From Kushneria aurantia DSM 21353 (GTDB lineage Bacteria > Pseudomonadota > Gammaproteobacteria > Pseudomonadales > Halomonadaceae), in contig NZ_KB907862.1 of assembly GCF_000382245.1 (NCBI RefSeq), positions 124,001 to 188,000 of the forward strand: a stretch of 64,000 bases of DNA, written 5' to 3'. A program made the translations under genes and the position numbers. Under the pieces are notes generated by a model. The model saw only the letters and a list, made by a program, of their open reading frames with translations, ran no database searches and was not told the DNA's origin. This document shows, piece by piece, positions 55,203 to 64,000 of the stretch; position 1 is the stretch's first letter, and every line of letters starts with the position of its first letter.

Positions 55203-55393
55203 GCTTTCCGCCGTACTTTTTCTCGTTTCATGGTGCCGCTCCGGGCGCCAATTTGTCACAGCAACTCACGGCACCAAATCGTCCATGATAGTAGAGAACG
55301 ATATTTTTGTTGCCGCAACGATAGGCCGACTTCCACGACGGTCAATCGCCCAATCGCCTGGAAAGCGGCACAGGTTATAAAACGGGGGGACAT
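55203..55393 (+). promoter_or_regulatory. Upstream region of ldhA-lldP with a palindrome
   Basis: No gene is seen here. GTTGCCGCAAC (55309-55319) is a perfect 11-bp palindrome, a candidate operator. TTATAAA at about 55375-55382 is a possible -10 box close to the start codon, but a -35 is not evident. The lactate genes that follow make a GntR/LldR- or redox-type regulator plausible; none is in the window. Confidence 0.35.
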
Positions 55394-56401
55394 ATGCAGG
55401 TTAAATTCTTCGGTAGTCAACCTTACGACCAGCGCTCTTTCGAGGCGCATCGGGAGGATTTCTCCTCCGAGCTCGATATCTCTTTCGAGTTTTTGAATGC
55501 CGAGCTCGACAAGCATACCGTCGCCCTTGCCGAGGGCGCCGACGCCATCTGCGTCTTCGTCAACGCTCAGCTCGATCGCGAGGTGCTGGAGCGGCTCGTA
55601 GAACTTGGCGTGCGCGCTGTACTGCTGCGCTGCGCCGGCTTCAACAACCTCGATCTGGAAGCCGCCGACGAGCTGGGGCTGTTCGTCGCCCGGGTACCGG
55701 CCTATTCTCCCGAGGCGGTCGCCGAGCATACTCTGGCACTGACGATGACGCTCAACCGTCATACTCACCGCGCCTTCAACCGCGTACGCGAAGGCAACTT
55801 CGCCCTCGACGGCCTGCTGGGCATGACCCTGCACGGCAAGACGGTGGGCATCGTCGGCACCGGCCGCATCGGGCTGGCGACCGCCGCCATCTTTCATGGC
55901 CTTGGTTGTCGGGTGCTGGGTTTTGATCCAGTGCCGGCAGCGGCCTTCGAGCAGTACGGCACGGCGGTGGAGCTCGACACCCTGCTGGCCGAATCCGATA
56001 TCGTCAGCCTGCACTGCCCGTTGTTTCAGAGTACCCATCACCTCATCAATGCCGATTCACTTCAGAAAATGAAATCCGGCGCGATGCTGATCAACACCTC
56101 CAGAGGCGGGCTGATTGATACCCCGGCAGTCATCGAGGCACTCAAGTCGCACCAGCTGGGTGCGCTGGCGATCGATGTCTACGAGCAGGAGGCGCCGCTG
56201 TTTTTCGCCGACCGCTCGGCGGATTTCATCGACGATGATCTCTTCGTGCGGCTGATGACCTTCCCCAACGTGCTGATTACCGGCCACCAGGGGTTCTTTA
56301 CCCGCGAGGCGCTCAGCGAGATTGCCGATACCACCCTGAAAAATCTGGCGGATTTTGCAGCCGGACGTGACTGTCCGCATCGCCTGTCATCGATCAACTA
56401 A
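55394..56401 (+). CDS. ldhA: D-lactate dehydrogenase (NAD-dependent 2-hydroxyacid dehydrogenase)
   Basis: A 335-residue cytosolic enzyme that interconverts pyruvate and D-lactate with NADH. The NAD fold is GIVGTGRIG (about residue 155). Catalytic residues are the Arg in NTSRGGLID, the Glu in VYEQEAPLF, and the His in ITGHQGFFTREA. These patterns match fermentative LdhA rather than other hydroxyacid dehydrogenases. The ribosome binding site GGGGGG lies five nucleotides upstream of ATG 55394. lldP follows after 17 bp, so export or uptake of lactate is probably co-expressed. Confidence 0.9.
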   Translation: MQVKFFGSQPYDQRSFEAHREDFSSELDISFEFLNAELDKHTVALAEGADAICVFVNAQLDREVLERLVELGVRAVLLRCAGFNNLDLEAADELGLFVARVPAYSPEAVAEHTLALTMTLNRHTHRAFNRVREGNFALDGLLGMTLHGKTVGIVGTGRIGLATAAIFHGLGCRVLGFDPVPAAAFEQYGTAVELDTLLAESDIVSLHCPLFQSTHHLINADSLQKMKSGAMLINTSRGGLIDTPAVIEALKSHQLGALAIDVYEQEAPLFFADRSADFIDDDLFVRLMTFPNVLITGHQGFFTREALSEIADTTLKNLADFAAGRDCPHRLSSIN

Positions 56402-56418
56402 CGCCGGGAGAGACTGTT

Positions 56419-58038
56419 ATGTGGCAGCAGGTCTATAACCCGCTTGGTAGCGTCACGCTGTCGGCACTGGTGGCGGCTATACCGGTGGCTACCTTTTTGC
56501 TGGCGCTGACGCTGTTTCGACTCAAGGGCACCAATGCTGCTCTGATTGCACTGGGCGTGGCGGTGGTAACCGCCGCGGCGGTCTTCGGCATGCCGCCGAC
56601 AGCGATCGCCGGCGCTGCCCTGTACGGCATTCTCAACGGCCTGTGGCCGATCGGCTGGATCGTGCTGATGGCGGTGTGGCTCTACAGGATCGCGGTCAAG
56701 AGCGGCAAGTTCGAGGTCATTCGCGGCAGCATCGCCTCGGTCTCCCGGGATCAGCGCATTCAGGTGCTGCTGATCGCCTTCTGCTTCGGTGCCTTTCTGG
56801 AGGGTGCGGCAGGCTTTGGTATTCCCATCGCCATCTGCAGTGCGCTACTGGTCGAGCTGGGTTTCAAGCCGCTGCGCGCCGCCATGTTGTGTCTGGTCGC
56901 CAACGCCGCTTCGGGGGCCTACGGCGCGATCGGTATTCCCATCATCGTGGGGGCTCAGCAGGGCGGTGTGACCCTCGACGCCATGGCGGTGATGCTGATT
57001 CTGATCGTGCAGCTGTCGACCCTGTTCGTGCCGGCGCTGCTGGTGGCGATTCTCGACGGTTTCAGAGGCCTGCGCGAAACCTGGCCGGTGGTGCTGATGG
57101 TGGGCGCCCTGTTCAGTATCAGCCAGTCGCTGGTGCTCTATGCCCTCGGCCCCTGGCTGGTGGATATCATTCCGCCGGTGCTGGCCATGGCGGCGCTGGC
57201 CGGCTTCATGCGGCTGTGGTCACCGCGGCATATCTATCGCGAGTCGGACGCCGCCGAGGTGGCCGACCGTCAATGGGGCATCGCCGAGGTGATTCGTGCC
57301 TGGTCGCCCTTCTACATCCTGACCGCAATGATTCTGCTCTGGAGTCTGCCGCCGTTTCGCGCCCTGTTCGCCGCCGGCGGGCCGCTGGCCTGGACGACCC
57401 TCGCGCTGCCGACCCCCGGGCTGCACCAGCAGGTGATGGCGCTGCCGCCGATCGTTGGCGAGGCCACTCCGCTTGCCGCAGTGTGGAATCTCAACCTGGT
57501 CAGCGCTGCCGGTTCGGCGATCGCGCTCAGCGCTCTGCTGACCACGGCCTTTACCCCGTCGATCGGCTGGCGTCAGAGCGGCGAACAGCTGGTGCAGACC
57601 TGGCGCGAGCTGTGGAAGCCGATCGTCATGATCTGCCTGGTGATGGCGGTGGCCTATATTACCAACTTCGCCGGTGCTTCCTCCGCAATGGGGCTGGCGC
57701 TGGCTCAGTCGGGCCAGCTGTTTCCGCTTTTCTCGCCGGTGATCGGCTGGCTGGGCGTCTTCATCACCGGCTCGGTGGTCAATAACAACGTGCTGTTCGC
57801 CAACCTGCAGGCGGTCACCGCGCAGCAGATCGGCACCACCCCGGCACTGCTGGTGGCGGCCAACACCGCCGGCGGGGTGATGGCCAAGCTGATCTCGCCG
57901 CAGTCGATTGCTATCGCCGCCGCCGCGGTGGGGCTGGTGGGCAATGAGGCCGATATCACCCGTACCACGCTGCGCTTCAGCCTCGCGCTGCTGCTCTACA
58001 CCTGCGTCTGGACGCTGCTCCTGTCGCTTTTGCTGTAG
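56419..58038 (+). CDS. lldP: L-lactate permease family transporter
   Basis: A 539-residue polytopic inner-membrane protein of the LctP/LldP family. Seen are the early helix pattern AALYGILNGLWPIGWIVLMAV, FGAFLEGAAGFGIPIAI, and the C-terminal GGVMAKLISPQSIAIAAAAVG. It imports L- or D-lactate and glycolate with protons. It is 17 bp after ldhA and in the same direction. Confidence 0.93.
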   Translation: MWQQVYNPLGSVTLSALVAAIPVATFLLALTLFRLKGTNAALIALGVAVVTAAAVFGMPPTAIAGAALYGILNGLWPIGWIVLMAVWLYRIAVKSGKFEVIRGSIASVSRDQRIQVLLIAFCFGAFLEGAAGFGIPIAICSALLVELGFKPLRAAMLCLVANAASGAYGAIGIPIIVGAQQGGVTLDAMAVMLILIVQLSTLFVPALLVAILDGFRGLRETWPVVLMVGALFSISQSLVLYALGPWLVDIIPPVLAMAALAGFMRLWSPRHIYRESDAAEVADRQWGIAEVIRAWSPFYILTAMILLWSLPPFRALFAAGGPLAWTTLALPTPGLHQQVMALPPIVGEATPLAAVWNLNLVSAAGSAIALSALLTTAFTPSIGWRQSGEQLVQTWRELWKPIVMICLVMAVAYITNFAGASSAMGLALAQSGQLFPLFSPVIGWLGVFITGSVVNNNVLFANLQAVTAQQIGTTPALLVAANTAGGVMAKLISPQSIAIAAAAVGLVGNEADITRTTLRFSLALLLYTCVWTLLLSLLL

Positions 58039-58147
58039 CGTTTGTTTCTGTAGTGGCTGAGCTATCCATTACACTGGCCATGATCGTGGGCGTGCCGTCG
58101 AGCACGCCCTTGAATTTCAGGTCGTATCCCGGAGAAGAGCCGCCGCC

Positions 58148-59518
58148 ATGCCCATCGACATCGTCATCCTCGCTGCCGGACAGGGCAGCCGCATGCGTTC
58201 ACGCAGGCCCAAGGTGCTTCACCCGCTGGCCGGCCGGCCGATGGTGCGCCACGTTATCGACGCCGCGCTGCAGGCCTTTGAAGCGCCGCGACTCCATGTG
58301 GTGGTGGGGCATGGTGCCGATCAGGTGAAAGCGGCACTCGACGGTCTGCCGATCAACTTTGTTGATCAGCACGAGCAGCGCGGCACCGGTCACGCGGTGG
58401 CACAGACGCTGGAGCAGCTGGGCGACGGCCCGGTACTGGTGCTCTATGGTGACGTGCCGCTGATCCAGCCGCAGACGCTGGAGGCGCTTGTCGAGCGGGT
58501 CGGCGAGCGGCAGATGGCGCTGTTGACCGTGCAGCTGGCGCATCCGCACGGCTACGGGCGTATCCTGCGTGACGACCGCGGCCGGGCGATAGCGATCGTC
58601 GAGCAGAAGGACGCCAGCCCCGAGCAGCAGGCGATCGGCGAGTGCAACACCGGCCTGCTGGCGGCCAGCGGCGCGCAGTTCAAACGCTGGCTGCCGGCGC
58701 TCTCCAGCGACAACGCTCAGGGGGAGTACTACCTCACCGACGTGATCGCCATGGCCGCCGCCGAGGGCGTCGAGGTGGCGACCACCGAGCCGGCGTCGGC
58801 AAGCGAGGTGCAGGGGGTCAACGACCGGACGCAGCTGGCGGCGCTGGAGCGTCTCTATCAGAGCCGCGAGGCGGAGCGGCTGATGCGCGAGGGGGTGAGT
58901 CTGGCCGATCCGAAGCGCATCGACGTGCGCGGCGATGTCACTGTCGGCCAGGACGTCTTCATCGACATCAACGTGATTTTCGAGGGCCGCGTGGTGCTGG
59001 AAGATGAGGTGGTGATCGGCCCCAACTGTGTGATCCGCGACAGCGTGTTGCGACGCGGTGCGGTGGTGAAGGCAAACAGCCATCTGGAAGGCGTCGAGCT
59101 GGGCGAGGAGAGCGACTGTGGCCCGTTCGCGCGGCTGCGGCCCGGTACCCGGCTGGCGGCCGGCGCGCATGTGGGCAACTTCGTCGAAACCAAGAACGCG
59201 ACGCTTGGCGAAGGGGTGAAAGCCGGCCATCTCAGCTATCTCGGCGACAGCGTGATCGGTCGCGGCAGCAACATCGGCGCCGGTACCATCACCTGCAACT
59301 ACGACGGCGCCAACAAGCACCAGACGCACATCGGCGATAACGTCTTCGTTGGCTCCAACAGCGCCCTGGTGGCGCCGGTGACCATTGGTGACGGCGCCAC
59401 CATCGCCGCCGGTTCCACCATTACCCGCGAGGTGAAGGACGACGAACTCGCCATCGGCCGCAGCCGTCAGGTGGCCAAACAGGGCTGGCAGCGGCCGGTC
59501 AAAAAGCCGAAGAAGTGA
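58148..59518 (+). CDS. glmU: Bifunctional UDP-GlcNAc pyrophosphorylase/GlcN-1-P acetyltransferase
   Basis: Makes UDP-GlcNAc for cell wall and LPS. The N-terminal uridylyltransferase (about 1-225) begins [28 protein letters not shown] and GECNTG follow. The C-terminal left-handed beta helix (about 250-456) holds the acetyltransferase site with [13 protein letters not shown] and [13 protein letters not shown]. The length is 456 residues. It is often found near the atp operon in gammaproteobacteria. Confidence 0.96.
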   Translation: MPIDIVILAAGQGSRMRSRRPKVLHPLAGRPMVRHVIDAALQAFEAPRLHVVVGHGADQVKAALDGLPINFVDQHEQRGTGHAVAQTLEQLGDGPVLVLYGDVPLIQPQTLEALVERVGERQMALLTVQLAHPHGYGRILRDDRGRAIAIVEQKDASPEQQAIGECNTGLLAASGAQFKRWLPALSSDNAQGEYYLTDVIAMAAAEGVEVATTEPASASEVQGVNDRTQLAALERLYQSREAERLMREGVSLADPKRIDVRGDVTVGQDVFIDINVIFEGRVVLEDEVVIGPNCVIRDSVLRRGAVVKANSHLEGVELGEESDCGPFARLRPGTRLAAGAHVGNFVETKNATLGEGVKAGHLSYLGDSVIGRGSNIGAGTITCNYDGANKHQTHIGDNVFVGSNSALVAPVTIGDGATIAAGSTITREVKDDELAIGRSRQVAKQGWQRPVKKPKK

Positions 59519-59589
59519 TGAGACGATGGCGGGTATCAGGACCAGGCCGAACAACAGAGAGGGAAGGGGTGCAGCAGGGCCTGTGTCGA

Positions 59590-59666
59590 TGGCCCGCCCT
59601 GAAGGATTCGAACCTTCGACCTTTGCCTCCGGAGGGCAACGCTCTATCCAGCTGAGCTAAGGGCGG
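59590..59666 (-). tRNA. tRNA-Arg (CCG)
   Basis: A 77-nt minus-strand tRNA. Acceptor stem CCGCCCT/AGGGCGG with discriminator G and encoded CCA, D-arm GCTC...GAGC, anticodon arm TTGCC-CTCCGGA-GGCAA giving anticodon CCG, and T-arm GAAGG-TTCGAAT-CCTTC. All stems pair fully. It reads CGG codons. It lies between glmU (convergent) and thiM (divergent). Confidence 0.97.
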
Positions 59667-59842
59667 ACTGAAGAGGAGTCTTCCAGCGCAAGACTGCGCG
59701 CTATCCTAACGCTGCGTATCATGGGTGTCCAGAAGCGACGGCGACGCTCTTGCAGCGCTCGCCCCATGACGGCCGCCGCGCCGCCTGTCATGCTGACGGT
59801 CGCACCCGAGCGTGCATTCTGCCTACAACCACGGAGCCCGGA

Positions 59843-60697
59843 ATGGATAGAGGCGATGATTGTGCCGATCAACCTGCGATCGAAACCGTTGTGCGAGCGC
59901 ATCGAGCGCTTCGGGATCGAACGCCGCTGGTGCAGTGTCTGACCAACAATGTCACTGTCAACCTGGTTGCCAATGCCCTGCTGGCCGCCGGTGCCTCGCC
60001 CGCCATGGTGGATAACCCCGAAGAGGCGGGCGACTTCCCCGCCGTGGCCGACGCGGTGCTGATCAATCTCGGTACGTTGGCCGCCGATACGGTGAAGGCG
60101 ATGCGCCTCGCCGCCGCCGGTGCACGACGCGAGGGCCGCCCCTGGGTGCTCGATCCCATCGGCGCCGGCGCCATGATGTGGCGCCACCGGCTGGCGCTGG
60201 AGCTGCTCGAACAGCGCCCGACGGTGATTCGCGGTAACGCCTCCGAGATTATCGGTCTCTCCGGTCGCGAGGGCGGTGGTCGCGGCGTCGACAGCGGCCG
60301 CTCGCCGCAGGACTCGCTCGAGGCCGCCTGCGAACTGCTCGACAGCGCCGCGGCCATCTCCGCCTCGGGGCCGACCGACAGCCTGGTGGGTCATGAGGCG
60401 CAAAGCGGGGCGACCATGCAGATCGATGTCGGCGGTGGCAGCGCCTGGCAGCCGCGGGTTTCCGGTACCGGCTGTGCGCTGGGGGCGATCGTTGCCGCCT
60501 ACTGCGCGGTGGTCGATGAACCGCTGTACGCCGCCACGGCAGCGCACGTTCACGTCGCAGTAGCCGCCGAGCTGGCCGAACAGCGCGTCGACGGTCCGGG
60601 CAGCTTTGCGACGGCCTGGCTTGATGCACTCGACCGGGTTGATGAAACGACGCTGCGTCAACGCGGCCTGATCGCCATGCGGCGGCTGGCGTCCTGA
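59843..60697 (+). CDS. thiM: Hydroxyethylthiazole kinase
   Basis: A salvage enzyme phosphorylating the thiazole of thiamine. Core features: TPLVQCLTNNVTVNLVANALLAAGASP, LDPIGAGAM, GNASEI, and the anion hole VSGTGCALGA with catalytic Cys. The length is 284 residues; ATG 59843 has GGAG seven nucleotides upstream. thiD and thiE are 20 kb away. No TPP riboswitch is visible upstream. The next gene, a carotenoid desaturase, begins five bp after the stop. Confidence 0.92.
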   Translation: MDRGDDCADQPAIETVVRAHRALRDRTPLVQCLTNNVTVNLVANALLAAGASPAMVDNPEEAGDFPAVADAVLINLGTLAADTVKAMRLAAAGARREGRPWVLDPIGAGAMMWRHRLALELLEQRPTVIRGNASEIIGLSGREGGGRGVDSGRSPQDSLEAACELLDSAAAISASGPTDSLVGHEAQSGATMQIDVGGGSAWQPRVSGTGCALGAIVAAYCAVVDEPLYAATAAHVHVAVAAELAEQRVDGPGSFATAWLDALDRVDETTLRQRGLIAMRRLAS

Positions 60698-60702
60698 GCG
60701 CG

Positions 60703-62226
60703 GTGGCAACGGATCACCGGGAAACGTGGCGGGTGGCGATCATCGGCGCCGGCATCGCCGGGCTGGCGGCCGCCATCCGGCTGCGGCTGGCGGGCCACGA
60801 GGTTGGCGTGTTCGAGGCCGCCGAGGCGCCCGGCGGCAAGCTGAGTGAACTGCGGCTGGGCGCCTGGCGCTTTGGCCTCGGCCCCTCGCTGCTCACCATG
60901 CCGCACTATATCGACGAGCTTTTCGAACTGGCCGGCGAAAACCCCACCGACCATTTTCGCTACCGCCGCCTCGATGTGGTGTGCCGCTACGCCTGGGAGG
61001 ACGGCACCCGCCTCGACGCCTATGCCGACCCCCTCGCCTTCGCCAACGAGACCGAGCGTGTTCTGGGCGTGCCCGCCGAACGGGTTTTGGCCTTTCTGGC
61101 TCGCGGCGAGGAGAAGTACCGCCTGACCGGGCGCACCTTCCTGGAGAAACCGCTGCACGCGCCGAGTACCTGGCTCAACGCCGAGGTGGGGCGAGCGCTC
61201 ACGCGCCTGCACCGTCTCGAACTGACCCGCACCCTGCACGAGGTGCATCAGCGCGCCATTGGTGAACCCCACCTGGTGCAGCTGTTCGACCGTTTTGCCA
61301 CTTACAACGGCTCCAACCCATGGCGCGCGCCGGGGCTTCTCTCCATGATTTCCCACTTCGAGCACGGCGCTGGCGCCTTCGTACCGGAAGGGGGTATGCC
61401 GGCGATCGCCACCACACTGCACGCGCTTGCCGAGCGGTTGGGCGTTCACTTCGCTTTCAATACCCCGGTGGCCGAGATCGTTACCCAAAACGGTGGGCGT
61501 CGGCCGCGGGCCAGCGGCGTTCGCCTTGAAAGCGGGGAGGTTCAGGGCTTCGATCGGGTCGTCAGCAACATGGATCTTTTTTTCACCCATGAGCGGCTGC
61601 TGCCTCGGGCACCGCGTCCCGAGCGTACGCTCGGCCAGGAGAAATCGACCTCGGCGCTGATCTTCTATTGGGGTGTGGATAAGTCATTTCCCGAACTGGA
61701 TGTGCATAACATCTTTTTCAGCGACGACTATCGTCGTGAGTTCGAGGCGCTGGAGGCGGGCAGTATCGATGATGACCCGACGGTCTATGTCAGCATTTCG
61801 TCGCGCTACGACACCGGCGCCGCGCCACCCGGCGGCGAAAACTGGTTTGTGATGATCAACGCCCCCTTCAGCGCTGGCCAGGACTGGGACTTGCTGCGCG
61901 CGCGGCTGCGCGAGAAAGTGATCGCGAAACTCGAGCGCATGCTGGGGGAGACGCGCGCTGCACCGGTGGCGCTGCGCGAGGCGATCGTCGAGGAGGCGGT
62001 TTTCGACCCCACCACCATCGAAGCCCGCACCCTGTCGCATCTCGGCGCGCTCTACGGCACCAGCTCCAACAGCCGCAGCGCCGCCTTCATGCGCCACCCC
62101 AACCATAGCCGTCACGTTGACGGCCTCTATTTCTGCGGCGGCAGCGTTCACCCCGGTGGCGGTCTGCCGCTGTGTCTGCTGTCGGCGAAAATAATGGTCG
62201 GCGAGATGGCGCGTCGCGAGCCATGA
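60703..62226 (+). CDS. CrtI/CrtD-type carotenoid desaturase
   Basis: A 507-residue FAD protein. N-terminal Rossmann motif IIGAGIAGLAAAIRLRLAGH and C-terminal DGLYFCGGSVHPGGGLPLCL match phytoene desaturase-like enzymes. The neighbour is a CruF-type protein, so the 3,4-desaturase branch (CrtD) is a better guess than phytoene desaturase, but sequence alone does not settle it. Start GTG 60703 is five bp after thiM; no strong ribosome binding site is seen. No crtE, crtB or crtY is in this window. Confidence 0.8.
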   Translation: MATDHRETWRVAIIGAGIAGLAAAIRLRLAGHEVGVFEAAEAPGGKLSELRLGAWRFGLGPSLLTMPHYIDELFELAGENPTDHFRYRRLDVVCRYAWEDGTRLDAYADPLAFANETERVLGVPAERVLAFLARGEEKYRLTGRTFLEKPLHAPSTWLNAEVGRALTRLHRLELTRTLHEVHQRAIGEPHLVQLFDRFATYNGSNPWRAPGLLSMISHFEHGAGAFVPEGGMPAIATTLHALAERLGVHFAFNTPVAEIVTQNGGRRPRASGVRLESGEVQGFDRVVSNMDLFFTHERLLPRAPRPERTLGQEKSTSALIFYWGVDKSFPELDVHNIFFSDDYRREFEALEAGSIDDDPTVYVSISSRYDTGAAPPGGENWFVMINAPFSAGQDWDLLRARLREKVIAKLERMLGETRAAPVALREAIVEEAVFDPTTIEARTLSHLGALYGTSSNSRSAAFMRHPNHSRHVDGLYFCGGSVHPGGGLPLCLLSAKIMVGEMARREP

Positions 62227-62269
62227 CGACACACCGCCCGTGCAGCGCCGCCGGCACAAGGGAGCCCGT

Positions 62270-62929
62270 ATGTCCACACGCCCGAGCACGATGATAACCC
62301 ACCCGCTGCGCGCGGGGCCGGTGATCGTGCTGCTGAGCCTGATCTACGCCTTCGGCGCGCTGGGCATTGCGCTGCCGGTGCATAGCCACTTCATTCTGCT
62401 GACGCCGCTGACGCTGGTCGCGTCGCTGCTGCTGACGCTCGCCTTTCATCCCGGCAGTCGCACGCGGCTGTGGGGCTACATCGCGCTGTGCTACATGGTG
62501 GGTTTTGCCGCCGAGGCGGTGGGCACCGAAACCGGATTGATCTTTGGCGACTACACCTATGGCCATGTGCTGGGACCGCGGCTGTGGCACACGCCGCTGG
62601 TGATCGGAGTGAACTGGGCACTGCTGCTCTACTGCCTCAACGTGGTGGTGCAGCGCCTGCTGCCGGGGGCTTCATGGCCGCTGCGCGGTCTGGCCGGCGC
62701 AGTGCTGATGGTGGCGCTGGATGTGCTGATCGAGCCGGTGGCGATTCACCACGAGATGTGGACCTGGGCCGAGGTCAGCGTGCCGCTGAGCAACTATCTC
62801 GGCTGGTTTGTGGTCGCACTGCCGCTGTCGCTGCTGTTTCACTATCTTTTCACAGCGCTGCGCAACCCGGTGGCGATCGCCGTGGCGCTGCTGCTGACCG
62901 GCTTTTTCGCGGTGCTGAATCTGGTGTGA
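62270..62929 (+). CDS. CruF-type carotenoid biosynthesis membrane protein
   Basis: A 219-residue membrane protein with about six hydrophobic helices. Motifs GFAAEAVGTETGLIFGDYTY and LIEPVAIHHEMWTW are those of the CruF/bacterioruberin hydratase family (COG2324), which adds water to the psi-end of carotenoids. ATG 62270 (MSTRPST) has AAGGGAG upstream; a frame from 62240 is unlikely. It follows the desaturase after 43 bp and would be the second step on an acyclic end group. Confidence 0.8.
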   Translation: MSTRPSTMITHPLRAGPVIVLLSLIYAFGALGIALPVHSHFILLTPLTLVASLLLTLAFHPGSRTRLWGYIALCYMVGFAAEAVGTETGLIFGDYTYGHVLGPRLWHTPLVIGVNWALLLYCLNVVVQRLLPGASWPLRGLAGAVLMVALDVLIEPVAIHHEMWTWAEVSVPLSNYLGWFVVALPLSLLFHYLFTALRNPVAIAVALLLTGFFAVLNLV

Positions 62930-62955
62930 ACTCACAGCGTATTCCGATAACCGCC

Positions 62956-64000
62956 CTAATCCCCGCCGAGTTCGCTTTCCCCTCGCCGCCAGTACCCCGC
63001 CACCGTCAGTGCCAGCAGCCCGCCGATCAGCCCCCAGAAGGCGGCGCCGATGCCCATCAGGGTCACCCCCGAAGCCGTTACCAGAAAGGTGATCAGCGCT
63101 GCCTCGCGCTGTGACGGCGCCTGTAGTGCCAGATGCAGGCTGTTGCCGATGGTCGGCAGCAGGGCAAGGCCCGCCAGCGCGGCCACCAGCGCCTGTGGCA
63201 GTGCCTCGAACAGCGCGCCGATGGAGCCGCCAAAGAGCCCTGCCAGCAGGTAGACGCCGCCGGCGCAGACCGCCGCCGGATAGCGCCGCTTCGGGTCGGG
63301 GTGCACGTCCGGTCCCATGCAGATCGCCGCGGTGATGGCCGCCAGGCAGACGGTATAGGCGCCGAAGGGTGCCAGCAGCAGCGTTGCCAGGCCGGTCCAG
63401 ATCATCAGCGGCGACACGGGAGCGTCGTAGCCGGCGGCGCGCAGGGTCGCCACGCCCGGTGCGTTCTGCGACGCCATGGTGACCACGAACAGCGGCACGC
63501 CCACGCTGATCAGACTGGACAGCGAAAACGTCGGCCAGATGGCGCTCGGCAGCGTCGGCGACCACTGGGTATGGGACATATCCACCTGCCCGCTGACCGT
63601 CGCCACGCCAAGTCCCACGACCAGTACCAGCAGAATGGCGTAGCGCGGCAGCCAGCGCCGGGCGAACAGACAGGTCAGTATCATCGACAGTACCAGTACC
63701 CCATCCTGCTGCAGGGAGGCGAACGCCTCCAGCCCGAAGCGCAGCAGCACGCCCGCCAGCATGGCAGCCGCGATCGACTGGGGAATGACCTGCATGAGCC
63801 AGGCAAACCAGCCGGTGAGGCCGCAGATCAGAATCAACAGGGCGCAGAACATGAAAACGCCAATGGCGTCGCTCAGCGGTACGCCGGGCAGACTGACCGC
63901 CAGCAACGCCGCGCCGGGGGTCGACCAGGCGGTCAGGATCGGCTGGCGGTAGCGCAGTGACAGGCCGATCGAGGTGACGCCCATCGCCAGCCCCAGTGCC
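62956..64000 (-). CDS. BenE-family benzoate/H+ symporter-like transporter (partial)
   Basis: The window end cuts this gene; at least 348 residues are present and the frame continues past 64000 (ALGLAMGVTS is in frame before ATG 63984). Polytopic, with family patterns PILTAWSTPGAALL, MASQNAPGVATLRAAGY and FGAYTVCLAAITAAICMG typical of BenE/YdcO. The substrate may be benzoate or related; not proven. It converges with the CruF-type gene. Confidence 0.85.
   Translation of the reverse strand, partial: ALGLAMGVTSIGLSLRYRQPILTAWSTPGAALLAVSLPGVPLSDAIGVFMFCALLILICGLTGWFAWLMQVIPQSIAAAMLAGVLLRFGLEAFASLQQDGVLVLSMILTCLFARRWLPRYAILLVLVVGLGVATVSGQVDMSHTQWSPTLPSAIWPTFSLSSLISVGVPLFVVTMASQNAPGVATLRAAGYDAPVSPLMIWTGLATLLLAPFGAYTVCLAAITAAICMGPDVHPDPKRRYPAAVCAGGVYLLAGLFGGSIGALFEALPQALVAALAGLALLPTIGNSLHLALQAPSQREAALITFLVTASGVTLMGIGAAFWGLIGGLLALTVAGYWRRGESELGGD

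Noticed and set aside
59700-59842. TPP riboswitch before thiM
   Set aside because: No CTGAGA or ACCTGA-type thi-box was seen; the same was true upstream of hemJ-thiD-thiE.
59590-59842. tRNA-Arg as attachment site for a genomic island
   Set aside because: The tRNA 3' end faces glmU, a core gene only 71 bp away; no integrase and no repeated tRNA end were seen.

Overview
This window looks like chromosomal DNA of a moderately halophilic, GC-rich gammaproteobacterium, most likely of the Halomonadaceae (Halomonas, Kushneria or Salinicola type). That is inferred from the mnmG-rsmG-parA-parB-atpIBEFHAGDC core order, the bacterial ErpA/RlmJ/HemW/PqiABC set, two glucosylglycerol (compatible-solute) genes and a carotenoid gene pair. 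No 16S gene is present, so the genus cannot be fixed.

Layout. 1-900: decayed gene remnants (SRPBCC protein, isochorismatase-type hydrolase). 0.9-7 kb: mntH, a miniature inverted-repeat element, pgm, a flavin reductase and stpA (glucosylglycerol-phosphate phosphatase), and a PNPOx-like protein. 7-12.7 kb: mnmE, a decayed S8 peptidase remnant, phzF-like gene, an AhpD-like/AraC divergent pair, and an EamA exporter with an odd upstream region. 12.9-18.9 kb: two large c-di-GMP proteins (an Amt-PAS-PAS-GGDEF-degenerate EAL fusion, and a membrane protein with a degenerate GGDEF and a complete EAL). 19-26.4 kb: MFS transporter, ggpPS (HAD phosphatase fused to glucosylglycerol-phosphate synthase), and a heterodimeric ABC exporter. 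26.5-31.5 kb: pqiABC directly followed by a 5'-truncated HipA-family kinase and its DUF3037 partner. 31.7-42.2 kb: rlmJ, hemW-rdgB, a CsgD/VpsT-like regulator, a pseudokinase-AAA protein, hemL, hemJ-thiD-thiE, a ClC channel and erpA. 42.2-43.2 kb: an array of terminator-like repeats followed by a DnaA-box-rich, AT-rich stretch that is the best candidate for oriC. 43.2-54.8 kb: mnmG-rsmG-parA-parB and the complete ATP synthase operon, closed by a terminator and a second array of the same repeats. 55.4-64 kb: D-lactate dehydrogenase plus lactate permease, glmU, tRNA-Arg(CCG), thiM, a CrtI/CrtD-type desaturase, a CruF-type protein, and a BenE-type transporter cut by the window end.

How the parts work together. 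Pgm supplies hexose phosphates. GgpPS makes and probably dephosphorylates glucosylglycerol-phosphate, while StpA is a second, separate phosphatase for the same step. The two c-di-GMP enzymes and a CsgD/VpsT-like regulator with a WMSR motif suggest ammonium-responsive biofilm control. hemJ, thiD and thiE overlap one another, and hemL follows in the same direction. The most distinctive non-coding structure is a pair of repeat arrays, one on each side of the oriC-mnmG-parAB-atp block, whose hairpins keep their pairing through compensatory base changes.
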